Part shown: piece after piece, positions 1 to 7,770 of the stretch
How the letters are laid out: every line of letters begins with the position of its first letter
How positions within the stretch are numbered: the stretch's first letter is position 1
Origin: Fodinibacter sp963834965
Lineage (GTDB): Bacteria; Actinomycetota; Actinomycetes; Actinomycetales; Dermatophilaceae
Direction: 5' to 3'
NCBI GenBank assembly: GCA_963834965.1
Contig: CAWIEI010000023.1
Location: 155,970 to 219,969, forward strand
Length of the DNA: 64,000 nt
The notes under the pieces: model-generated
What the model saw: only the letters and a program-made list of their open reading frames with translations
Database searches by the model: none
What the model was told of the DNA's origin: nothing
Position numbers and translations under genes: made by a program

Positions 1-17
1 TCGCGGGCCGTTCGTTG

Positions 18-683
18 TCAGCTGAGCGGCGGGATGCCCTTGGAGATGAGGTTCACGCCGAGCACCAGAAAGAGCACCGTCATGACGGCGTCGTTGTGGA
101 CGGCGAGCCACTCCTTGACGGCATCGAGGCGGGTGCGGGCGGCCGCTCCCCCGACAAGGTGGTAGATCACCGGGGCGGCGATGGTGAGGCTGGCGATGAT
201 GACGAAGACGACCAGTGAGACCACCGCCTCGGTGGTGGGCAGCGCGAGCCCCGCAACCGCAGCGCCCGCGCCGGCGGCGAGGAGCAGGTTCTTCGGGTTC
301 ACCCCGGCGAGCAGCAGGGCGAGCGTCAGCGCCTTGACCGGTGAGAACGAGTCGATGCCTGCCATCCACGTGGGCTCCTGGGGCTGCTCACCAGCCGACG
401 CCCGCTTGGTCCAGGTGCGCACGGCGAGGAGCACGAACAGCGCCCCGAAGAGCACCTGCGACCACGACACCGCGGTGGTCGTGGAGCTCTCGGATGCCGC
501 GTCGCCGGCCAGGAACGCGACACCGCTGACGACGGCCAGGGCCACGGCCCAGCCGACGAGGAACATCGGGCCGTTCACCTTGGCCCGGCTCGAGAACAGC
601 ATCAGGATCACCGCGATGATCGGCACCGGGCTGATCGCCACGCCGACCGCGAACGGGAGTACCCCTGCGATGCCGATGGTCAT
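18..683 (-). CDS. GAP-family (Sap/LysE-like) membrane protein
   Basis: A 221-residue integral membrane protein with about six hydrophobic segments and a Pro-rich first helix (GVLPFAVGVAISPVPI) typical of the GAP/Sap family. Family knowledge: these proteins resemble LysE exporters, and one mycobacterial member is implicated in glycolipid export. The substrate here is unknown. I start it at the ATG at 683 because the upstream extension to 743 is Arg/Gly/Asp-rich and non-membrane. The polar loop around residues 90-110 (RTWTKRASAGEQPQEP) separates two halves. It lies 111 bases downstream of the CoA-disulfide-reductase gene on the same strand, so the two could be co-transcribed. Family is fairly sure, function is not. 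Confidence 0.75.
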   Translation of the reverse strand: MTIGIAGVLPFAVGVAISPVPIIAVILMLFSSRAKVNGPMFLVGWAVALAVVSGVAFLAGDAASESSTTTAVSWSQVLFGALFVLLAVRTWTKRASAGEQPQEPTWMAGIDSFSPVKALTLALLLAGVNPKNLLLAAGAGAAVAGLALPTTEAVVSLVVFVIIASLTIAAPVIYHLVGGAAARTRLDAVKEWLAVHNDAVMTVLFLVLGVNLISKGIPPLS

Positions 684-794
684 GGCCCCATCGTCCGCGC
701 CCCGACGTGCGAGTGGCTCACCCCCCGAGGATGGCTTGTCCACCCCTGAGCAGGGTGCAGCGTCTCCGGCTCATCGGCTCCAGCGTCGGGTCCG

Positions 795-2489
795 TCAGGT
801 CGCGGGCCAGAGCACCCGCGAGAGCATGCCACCGGAGAGCACCCGGGCGTCGAACCCGTTCTGCAGCAGGCACCGGGTGGCCGTGAAGGCGCGCTGGCCC
901 GAGCGGCAGATCACGTGGATCTCACGGTCGCGGGGCAGCTCGGCCAGGCGGGAGCGGAGCTGTCCCAGGGGGATGTTCACGGCGCCGGGGACCTCCTCGA
1001 CGGCGAGCTCGGCCGGCTCGCGCACGTCGAGCAGGAAGGCATCGGCACCCGCGTCGTCGTCCCAGTGCGCGAGCGGCATGTCACCGCGCAGCACGCCGGC
1101 CGCCACCATCCCGGCGAAGTTGACGGGGTCCTTGGCGCTGCCGAACGGTGGGGCGTAGCAGAGCTCGGCCTCCTCGAGGTCGTACACGGTGGCGCCCAGC
1201 TGGATCGCCAGGGCGAGGTCGCCGACGCGCTTGTCGACGCCGTCCTGGCCCATGGCCTGGGCGCCGAGCAGCCGGCCGTCGGACTTGCGGAAGAGGATCT
1301 TCATCGCGATGGGCTTGGCTCCGGGGTAGTAGCCGGCGTGCGAGTTCGGGTAGATGTACACCCGCTCGTAGTCGTCGTCGCCTACCCGGCGCAGCGACTT
1401 CTCGCTGGCCCCGGTCCACGCCACCGCGGCGCCGAAGAGCTGGATGATCGACGTGCCCTGGGTGCCCCGGAAGTGCGAGTCGCGTCCGGTGATCACCTCG
1501 GCCGCGATCCGGGCCTGCCGGTTCGCCGGCCCCGCCAGGGCGATCAGGCTCGGCTCGCCGGTGACGAAGTCACGCACCTCCACCACGTCCCCGACCGCGA
1601 AGATGGAGGGGTCGCTGGTGCGCATCTGGTCGTCGACCTTGATGCCGCCCCGCTGCCCGATCTCCACGCCCGCCATGGTCGCCAGCGTGGTCTCCGGACG
1701 GACCCCGAGGGCGACGACGACGATGTCGGCCGGGTACTCGGTGCCCGAGCCGGTGGTGACGAGCAGCGACTCGTCGTCCCGCTGGGTGAAGGAGGCGACG
1801 CCGTCCCCGACGGCGACCTTGACGCCGTGCATCTCGAGGAAGTCCTTGACCAGGTTTGCGTACTCGGCGTCGAGGGGGGTGAGCACCTGCTCGGCCAGCT
1901 CGATCACCGTCACGTCGAAGCCACGCTCGGTGAGGTTCTCGGCCATCTCCAGGCCGATGAAGCCCCCGCCGACAACGACCGCGTGCCGCTTCGGACGGAC
2001 GGTCTGGAAGCCGGAGTACCGCTCCATGCCCGCGAGGAAGCTGGTCCCACGCTCGATCCACTCGCGGATCGCCCGGGCATCAGGAACCGTGCGCACCGCA
2101 AAGATGCCGGGCAGGTCGATCCCCGGGATCGGCGGGCGCACCGACGCCGCGCCCGGGGCCAGCACCAGCGTGTCGTACGACTCCGTGGTCACCGAGCCGG
2201 TGCCGACATCGCGCAGCTGCATGGTCTTCGCGGCAGCGTCGACCCCCACGGCCTCGCAACCGGTGCGACAGTCCACCGCGAAGTGGCCACGGAAGACCTG
2301 TTCGTTCGCGACCAGCAGGTCCGACTCGTGCTCGATGACATCGCCGACGTGGTACGGCAGGCCGCAGTTCGCGAACGACACGTACGGCCCCCGCTCGACC
2401 ATGATGATCTCGGCGTGCTCGTCGAGCCTGCGCAGGCGCGCGGCACACGAGGCGCCCCCGGCGACCCCACCAACGATGACGACCTTCAC
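795..2489 (-). CDS. CoA-disulfide reductase with C-terminal rhodanese domain
   Basis: A 564-residue FAD/NAD(P)-dependent disulfide oxidoreductase. The N terminus has the dinucleotide-binding GGVAGG (7-12) and the single redox cysteine in SFANCGLPYH (Cys42), the signature of CoA-disulfide reductases rather than two-cysteine glutathione-reductase types. A second NAD-binding GGGFIG follows near residue 175 and the FAD motif FAVGD near 295. The last 100 residues form a rhodanese domain with active cysteine in CRSGQR (about Cys528). Family knowledge: such fusions reduce CoA disulfide, persulfides or polysulfides and move sulfane sulfur. GTG start at 2489 with GGGAG upstream. A palindrome of the local regulon lies 88 bases upstream. 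Confidence 0.88.
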   Translation of the reverse strand: MKVVIVGGVAGGASCAARLRRLDEHAEIIMVERGPYVSFANCGLPYHVGDVIEHESDLLVANEQVFRGHFAVDCRTGCEAVGVDAAAKTMQLRDVGTGSVTTESYDTLVLAPGAASVRPPIPGIDLPGIFAVRTVPDARAIREWIERGTSFLAGMERYSGFQTVRPKRHAVVVGGGFIGLEMAENLTERGFDVTVIELAEQVLTPLDAEYANLVKDFLEMHGVKVAVGDGVASFTQRDDESLLVTTGSGTEYPADIVVVALGVRPETTLATMAGVEIGQRGGIKVDDQMRTSDPSIFAVGDVVEVRDFVTGEPSLIALAGPANRQARIAAEVITGRDSHFRGTQGTSIIQLFGAAVAWTGASEKSLRRVGDDDYERVYIYPNSHAGYYPGAKPIAMKILFRKSDGRLLGAQAMGQDGVDKRVGDLALAIQLGATVYDLEEAELCYAPPFGSAKDPVNFAGMVAAGVLRGDMPLAHWDDDAGADAFLLDVREPAELAVEEVPGAVNIPLGQLRSRLAELPRDREIHVICRSGQRAFTATRCLLQNGFDARVLSGGMLSRVLWPAT

Positions 2490-2576
2490 GATGATGCTCC
2501 CTCAGTAGGACCTGGCGGAACCGGGCGAATGCCCCGCTCGCAGTCACTCCCATTCGATGCCCGTCCAGCGCCCACC

Positions 2577-2599
2577 ACGTCATCCGGCGTGGGTGATGT
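2577..2599 (-). promoter_or_regulatory. Candidate operator A (upstream of the CoA-disulfide reductase)
   Basis: ACGTCATCC-GGCGT-GGGTGATGT, two 9-base arms around a 5-base spacer. The core TCATCC-N5-GGGTGA is shared with five other sites in the first 14.4 kb, each upstream of a different gene. Its inner edge is 88 bases from the GTG at 2489. The regulator is not shown by the sequence; the LuxR-type protein at 5128-7737 is the obvious candidate by position. Confidence 0.55.
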
Positions 2600-2609
2600 C
2601 CGCGGCCCG

Positions 2610-2958
2610 GTGCGGCTCGACGCCCTCAGCGGCCGCGCGACGGACCTGGTCCGGGTCGAGGACGACCGGCCGGAGAACCGCGCGAACGACGTCAAGGCCG
2701 CCTCACCATCTCCAACGGTCCCGCCCTCGACGAAGCAGCGGGCCGGTGGTACCTCGCCGACACGGCGCTCGGCCGGGTGGACCCCGACCCGGAGCCCTCC
2801 GCCGGCACCCTGAGCAGCCGGCGGCCGTTTCGTCGACCTGAGCCCCCAGGGGTTCTGGCCGGACGGCATGACCGTCGACGACCAGGGGATGCTGTGGGTC
2901 GCCTGCGGGCGCGCGGGCGCCGTGCACCGCCACCGCCTCGATGGCACCTTGGACGGGG
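2610..2958 (+). pseudogene. Decayed SMP-30/gluconolactonase-like gene
   Basis: Three fragments of an SMP-30/gluconolactonase beta-propeller are readable on the plus strand but not in one frame. From 2610 the frame reads an RLDALSGRA...RPENRANDVKA segment (the family has NDGK here). At about 2702 the frame changes and LTISNGPALD...RWYLADTALG follows, with the tens of residues that should separate these blocks missing. At about 2829 the frame changes back to FVDL...FWPDGMTVDDQGMLWVACGR. The reading runs into the end of the exporter gene, so both 5' and 3' ends are lost. The family normally has about 290 residues; under 110 remain. I see no promoter or start for it. Confidence 0.7.
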
Positions 2959-4557
2959 TCAGCCGAGGTCGATGCCCTCGAGCGACGCGGACGGTGTGAT
3001 GTCGGGTAGGCGCATCATCCGGAAGGAGTTGCCCAGGCCGACCAGAGCGGCGAGGAGCGGCACGAGCAGGGCGACCTGCAGCGAGCGGTTGCGCGCCTGG
3101 TCGTTGATCTCCAGCACCGCCGCCTCCACCTCCGGCGGCTGGCCGACGATCTGCTCGGCGAGGGCGGTGTTGCTCATGACCTCGGCGCTGTCCTCGAGGG
3201 CCACGGAGATCTGCTGCTGCTGGGCGGGGGGGATGACGGTGCTCGCCTCGGTGAGGTTGGTGAAGCTGAACGACAGGGCTGCCAGCATGATGCCGCCGGC
3301 CATGGCCAGGCCGAAGGAGAGCCCGAACGACCCTGCGGCGGAGTTCACCCCGGCGGCCTCGCTGATTCGCTCCTCCTCGATCGGGGCCAGCGTGTAGTTG
3401 TTCAGCTGCGAGACCAGCAGCCCCAGCCCGCAGCCCGTGATGACGAGTGGGATGACCAGGTACCAGCCGCTGTCGATGACCGGCACCATGACGACGATGA
3501 TGGCCAGGCCCACCGCGGCAAGCCCGAAGCCGGTGCGGACGATCCGTGCCGGGCGCCGGTTCCCTGCCTTCTTCCCGGCGATCAGGGCGGCCGCGAACAT
3601 GGTCAGCGACAGCGGCGCCAGCGAGAGGCCGGCCTGCATCGCGTTGTACTCCAGCGTCATCTGCAGGAACAGTGGAAGGGCGATCATCGCCCCGCCGAGG
3701 GCGACCTGCTGCAGCATCTGTGAGGAGATGCCCGCGGTGAAGTTCGCGGAGCGGAAGAGGTCGGGGTCGAGCAGGGTGACCTGCCCGGCTCGCTTGCGCT
3801 TCACCAGCCACCAGGCCAGGGATCCCAGCGCGACCGCGCCCACCGCCATCAGCAGGATCACGAACTCGCCGCCCTCCTGCCAGACCAGGATGCCGAGCAC
3901 CACGCCACCCATGCCCACCACCGAGAGCGCCGCGCCGACGACATCGACCTGGCGGGAGCCCGTGTAGGGCACGTCCTTGACCAGCCGGATCTGGCTGAGC
4001 ACCACCGCGATGATCACGACCTCGAGGGCGAAGCCGACCCGCCAGGACAGGTACGTGGTCACGAAGCCGCCGATCAGCGGACCGACAGCCGCAGCGATCG
4101 CGGCTGCCGCACCGATGAGGGCGTACGCCTGCTTCTGGGCGGCGCCGGCGAAGTTGCCGTGGATGAGGGACTGCATGGCCGGCAGCAACAGCGAGGCGCC
4201 GAGGCCGCCGATGACGGCCCAGAAGATGACGATGGCGGTCAGGCTCTGGGCCACCGTCATGGCCAGCGCACCCACGGCATACGCCAGCAGGCCGATCACG
4301 TAGGCCCGCTTGCGGCCGATCAGGTCGCCGACCTTGCTGTTGATCAGGATGAACGCCGCCGACACCAGTGCCTCCAGGGCGATGGCCGACTGCACACCGC
4401 TGGCCGTGGTGTCGAGGTCGTCGATGACCGCCGAGATCGACACGTTCATCAGCGAGGTGTCGACCACCAGCACGAACATCGCCATGGCGAGCAGCACCAT
4501 CAGTTTGCGGCTGCCCTGCTCGGACGGTCCGCGGGGTTCGGCGGGTGTGGGGCTCAC
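2959..4557 (-). CDS. MFS multidrug exporter, DHA2 (14-helix) type
   Basis: A 532-residue major-facilitator protein with 14 hydrophobic segments, the arrangement of EmrB/QacA-type proton antiporters. The first helix carries the DTSLMNVS motif typical of DHA2 members, and the loop after helix 2 has the conserved GDLIGRKRAY (motif A). A 14-helix layout and a soluble loop near the C terminus (SVALEDSAEVMSNT) fit the family. It probably expels amphipathic drugs or toxic metabolites; the substrate cannot be read. GTG start at 4557 with GAGGAG 7 bases upstream. Its upstream region, shared with the divergent 74-residue gene, contains two copies of the local palindrome. Confidence 0.85.
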   Translation of the reverse strand: MSPTPAEPRGPSEQGSRKLMVLLAMAMFVLVVDTSLMNVSISAVIDDLDTTASGVQSAIALEALVSAAFILINSKVGDLIGRKRAYVIGLLAYAVGALAMTVAQSLTAIVIFWAVIGGLGASLLLPAMQSLIHGNFAGAAQKQAYALIGAAAAIAAAVGPLIGGFVTTYLSWRVGFALEVVIIAVVLSQIRLVKDVPYTGSRQVDVVGAALSVVGMGGVVLGILVWQEGGEFVILLMAVGAVALGSLAWWLVKRKRAGQVTLLDPDLFRSANFTAGISSQMLQQVALGGAMIALPLFLQMTLEYNAMQAGLSLAPLSLTMFAAALIAGKKAGNRRPARIVRTGFGLAAVGLAIIVVMVPVIDSGWYLVIPLVITGCGLGLLVSQLNNYTLAPIEEERISEAAGVNSAAGSFGLSFGLAMAGGIMLAALSFSFTNLTEASTVIPPAQQQQISVALEDSAEVMSNTALAEQIVGQPPEVEAAVLEINDQARNRSLQVALLVPLLAALVGLGNSFRMMRLPDITPSASLEGIDLG

Positions 4558-4638
4558 GGTGCTCTCCTCGCGATCGGCGGGCTCGTTCGGCCTGCGACGT
4601 CACCTCAACCCCGACGCTAGGAACCCGGCGGACACCGG

Positions 4639-4661
4639 GCATCACCCCCGCGGGATGATGC
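4639..4661 (-). promoter_or_regulatory. Candidate operator B1 (upstream of the MFS exporter)
   Basis: GCATCACCC-CCGCG-GGATGATGC, the most symmetrical of the six copies (one arm mismatch). It lies 82 bases upstream of the GTG at 4557, close to the 88 bases seen for operator A. Confidence 0.6.
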
Positions 4662-4706
4662 CTCCCCCAGCACCGGGTGGGCCCGGCCCGCGGGACCGTC
4701 GCGGCG

Positions 4707-4729
4707 ATGTCACTCACAGTGGGTGATGC
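4707..4729 (+). promoter_or_regulatory. Candidate operator B2 (upstream of the 74-residue protein and regulator)
   Basis: ATGTCACTC-ACAGT-GGGTGATGC. The right arm matches the shared arm exactly and the left is weaker. It is 122 bases before the GTG at 4851, and would serve the plus-strand pair 4851-7737, including the regulator gene itself. Confidence 0.5.
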
Positions 4730-4850
4730 CGGAGGCGTGGTGCGCTCGTAGCGTCGTCGGCGTCCGGCTCGGGGGCAATCCGTCCCGGCATCCGGGTCGG
4801 ACACCAGCGGCACGCACCTGAGGTGGTGCCCAGCGGGAAGGCGGACGCCA

Positions 4851-5075
4851 GTGGCACGCTACGAGATCATCGTCGACTGCGAGGTCGGCCCGCTGACCGC
4901 CGGCGCACTCGAGGGCTTCGAAGCGCGGCGCCTTCCGGGGGGCCGCACCAGTCTGGTCGGCGACGTCGTGGACCAAGCGGCGTTTCACGGTCTGCTCAAC
5001 CGACTGCAGGACCTGCGCCTGGAGATCGTCGAGATCCAGCGCGTCGAGGCGCCGGACCAGCCACCGCCCGTCTGA
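4851..5075 (+). CDS. Small conserved protein upstream of the LuxR-type regulator
   Basis: A 74-residue soluble protein beginning MARYEIIVDCEVGPL and ending in a short Pro-rich tail. Two beta-rich halves with a VVDQAAFHGLLNRLQDLRLE helix resemble small actinobacterial proteins of unknown function that I recall as beginning M(T/A)RYEI; no biochemical role is known to me. GTG start at 4851 with GGGAAGG about 9 bases upstream. The regulator gene starts 53 bases after its stop on the same strand, so the two probably share a transcript. It could act as a partner or accessory of the regulator, but that rests only on position. Confidence 0.65.
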   Translation: MARYEIIVDCEVGPLTAGALEGFEARRLPGGRTSLVGDVVDQAAFHGLLNRLQDLRLEIVEIQRVEAPDQPPPV

Positions 5076-5127
5076 ACGGCGCCACGGGGTGGTCGGCCGT
5101 GCCCGGCCGCGGTGCGACGATGAACTC

Positions 5128-7737
5128 ATGGCCCCAGGACCCCCACTCGACCCGCTGCAGCAGCCGCTCCCGCGCACGGTCGTGGCACGCCCCGGGCTCG
5201 AGGCGCGGTTGGACGCGCTGCGGCCCGGGGGCCTTGCGCTCGTCGTCGCAGCGGCCGGCTCGGGCAAGTCGGTGCTGGCGCGCCAGTGGGCCGCCGGCCG
5301 CACTGAGCTGCGGATCGCCGCTCTGGCCGTCACTGCCCAGCACGACGACCCGGTGGTGTTCGCCCGAGACCTCGTCGCGGCGATCCGCGGTGTCGTGCCC
5401 GCGCGAGCACCGGACCCCGTCCCCACCATCGCGTCGCCCGCAGGCAGCGTGGTCGACGGCCTCGTCGACGAGGTGGCCGCGGTCACCGGGCAGCTCGTGC
5501 TGGTGCTCGAGGACCTCCACGTGCTCACCAACCGGGCTCTCGTGGAGGACCTCGGCCGGCTCTTCTGCGCCCTGCCGCCCTCGACGCGCGCCGTGGTCAC
5601 GAGCCGGCGCGACCTGCCCTGGGCCCTGCACCCACTGCGGGTGGGCGACAGGCTGGTCGAGATCCGCGGCACCGACCTCGCGTTCGCCGGCTGCCAGGCG
5701 CACGAGCTGCTCCAGAAGGTGTCAGGGCGCGCGCTCACCGACGCCCAGGTCGCTGCCCTGCTGGGCCGCACGGACGGGTGGGCCGTCGGCCTGCAGCTGG
5801 CGGCCATCTCCCTGCGCGAGGCCGATGACGTCACCGCCTTCGTCGACACCTTCGCCGGCAGCCACCGGCACGTCGCCGAGTACCTCCTCGAGGAGGTGCT
5901 GGAGCGGCAGGAGACCGACGTTCGCCGCTTCCTGCTGCAGACCTCGGTGCTCGACTGGCTCTCAGCGGACCTGTGCGAGGCGGTCACCGGTGCGAGCGAC
6001 GCCCGGGCGATGCTCGCGATGCTCGACGCTCGCTCGCTGTTCCTCATTCCGCTCGACCCCTCCGGCGAGCAGTTCCGATACCACCGCCTCTTCGGTGACC
6101 TGCTGCGCTACCGCCTCCAGGTCGAGTCGCCGGGCGAGGTCGCCGACCTCCATCGCCGCGCGGCCGGCTGGCTCGTCGACCATGGCCGGTCGGAGGAGGC
6201 GGTGAGCCACCTGCTCGCCGCTGGCGACCACCAAGGCGCGTTCGGTGTGATCTCGGCCGTGGGGCACCGCGTCTACGAGCGCGGCGAGTCGGCCACGCTG
6301 GTCGCCTGGCTGAGCGCGGTGGAGGCCGGACACCACGACGTGCCAGCCACCGTGCAGGTCAGCCTGCTCGCCGCGCAGGTGGCCCAGGACGAGCTGGGGG
6401 TCGCCGCCGACACCTACCGGCGGCTGACCCGCCGCACCGACCTCACCCTGGGTGAGCGGACGGCTGCCAACGCGCTGTACGCGATGCTCGCGTTCCGCGA
6501 CCTCCCTCCCGATGCCGTGGAGCGCGCCGCGGCGCAGGTGCGCGACGCCGTCCCGCGCCTGGGCCGCGGCGAGGTCGTCGACTTCCTCGGGGTCGGCGGC
6601 CGCGACGCCGCCCTGGTGATGGCGGAGTTCGCTGCGGCGGGCTCGCGGTTCCTCTGCGGCGACGTGGTCGAGGCCTCGGCCGCGCTCGAGAAGGTGCTCA
6701 CCCTGCCCGGTGTGGCCTACCCGGTCTACAAGGTCTACGTCACCGGGCTCCTGGCCCTCACCCGGGCCTGGCTCGGGCACAGCGTCGAGGCGTTCCGCCT
6801 CGCCGACGTGGCCACCGGCACGGCCGAGGTCGCCGGCATCCTCGCGCACCCCGCCTGCGTGCATGCGCACCTCGCGGCGGCCCTGGCGCACCTCGACCGG
6901 GCCGAGCTCACCCAGGCCGGGGAACGCCTCGAGCGGTCCCGGCCACTGCTCACCCGGCGGGTCGCCAGCGTCACGTACTTCGACCTGCAGCAGGCCCTCG
7001 AGGTCCTGCTGCTCGCCGTCACCCGGGGCCCGGAACAGGCCCGTGCCGCACTGGCCGCGCCGACCGGGGCGGGTCCGGAAGCGGTGGTGCTGCACCGGGC
7101 CAAGCAGGCGCTGCAGGCGCGACTGCTGCTGGGCACGAACCACCCGGCGGAGGCGCGCACGCTGCTCGGACCCGACCGCGGGGAGGCGCACCTGGCCGGC
7201 CCGCGCATCGAGCTGGCCCTGACCATCGGTGACACCGCGGCGGCCCGCGCGTCGCTCGACGCCTGGTGCCCGCACGATGACGACCTGCGCAACCAGGTGC
7301 GGCACCTCCTGGCAACCTTCTCCGTGCTGACGGCCGAGGGTCGCCGCGAGCTCGCCGCTCGTTGCCTGGGCGAAGCCGTCGCACTGGCGCACGACGACGT
7401 GCTGCTGTGGCCGTTCCTCGAGGTTCCGGCGGCACTGCAGGTGCTGCGTCGCGAGGGCGATCGTGACGACGCGTTCACCGACGACCGGCTGTGGGAGCTC
7501 GCATCCCGCCTCCACCCCCGCCTCGCTGCGCAGGCGGCGCTCGTCCAGCACCTCACCGAGCGCGAGCTCGAGGTGCTCGTCTACCTCCCGGGCCGGATGA
7601 AGAACCCTGAGATCGCCGCCGAGCTGTACGTGTCGGTCAACACCCTCAAGACCCACGTGCGCAGCATCTACACCAAGCTCGGCGTCACCGAACGCAACGA
7701 GGCGGTGGCCCGCGCCGTGGAGCTCGGGCTCCTCTGA
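5128..7737 (+). CDS. Large ATP-binding LuxR-family regulator (MalT/LAL type)
   Basis: An 869-residue transcriptional activator of the MalT-like class. Residues 41-49 (AAAGSGKSV) form the P-loop, followed by a Walker-B-like LVLVLEDLH and STAND-type sequence LLGRTDGWAVGLQLA. The middle 450 residues are Ala/Leu-rich helical repeats of the TPR type. The last 65 residues are a LuxR/GerE helix-turn-helix (LTERELEVL, EIAAELYVSVNTLKTHVRSIYTKL). Family knowledge: these proteins oligomerise on ATP and an inducer, then activate promoters. ATG at 5128 is chosen because it is the first ATG before the conserved part; a GTG at 5089 would add 13 residues. It sits in the middle of six similar palindromes and is the best candidate for binding them. 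Confidence 0.85.
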   Translation: MAPGPPLDPLQQPLPRTVVARPGLEARLDALRPGGLALVVAAAGSGKSVLARQWAAGRTELRIAALAVTAQHDDPVVFARDLVAAIRGVVPARAPDPVPTIASPAGSVVDGLVDEVAAVTGQLVLVLEDLHVLTNRALVEDLGRLFCALPPSTRAVVTSRRDLPWALHPLRVGDRLVEIRGTDLAFAGCQAHELLQKVSGRALTDAQVAALLGRTDGWAVGLQLAAISLREADDVTAFVDTFAGSHRHVAEYLLEEVLERQETDVRRFLLQTSVLDWLSADLCEAVTGASDARAMLAMLDARSLFLIPLDPSGEQFRYHRLFGDLLRYRLQVESPGEVADLHRRAAGWLVDHGRSEEAVSHLLAAGDHQGAFGVISAVGHRVYERGESATLVAWLSAVEAGHHDVPATVQVSLLAAQVAQDELGVAADTYRRLTRRTDLTLGERTAANALYAMLAFRDLPPDAVERAAAQVRDAVPRLGRGEVVDFLGVGGRDAALVMAEFAAAGSRFLCGDVVEASAALEKVLTLPGVAYPVYKVYVTGLLALTRAWLGHSVEAFRLADVATGTAEVAGILAHPACVHAHLAAALAHLDRAELTQAGERLERSRPLLTRRVASVTYFDLQQALEVLLLAVTRGPEQARAALAAPTGAGPEAVVLHRAKQALQARLLLGTNHPAEARTLLGPDRGEAHLAGPRIELALTIGDTAAARASLDAWCPHDDDLRNQVRHLLATFSVLTAEGRRELAARCLGEAVALAHDDVLLWPFLEVPAALQVLRREGDRDDAFTDDRLWELASRLHPRLAAQAALVQHLTERELEVLVYLPGRMKNPEIAAELYVSVNTLKTHVRSIYTKLGVTERNEAVARAVELGLL

Positions 7738-7739
7738 CG

Positions 7740-7762
7740 GCCCACCGGATCAGCCTGTGGGC
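7740..7762. terminator. Short hairpin between convergent genes
   Basis: GCCCAC and GTGGGC, separated by 11 bases, lie between the stop of the regulator gene and the stop of the ATPase gene. There is no T-run. A weak bidirectional terminator is possible. Confidence 0.3.
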
Positions 7763-7770
7763 GAAGGGCC

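Noticed and set aside
915..2813. A 632-codon open reading frame opposite the CoA-disulfide reductase
   Set aside because: It is the mirror frame of a certain gene in very GC-rich DNA, is His/Gly/Arg-rich, and has no recognisable domain.
2486..4813. A 775-codon minus-strand reading overlapping the exporter
   Set aside because: It is in a shifted frame of the exporter gene with Arg/Gly/Pro-rich text and runs across two intergenic regions.
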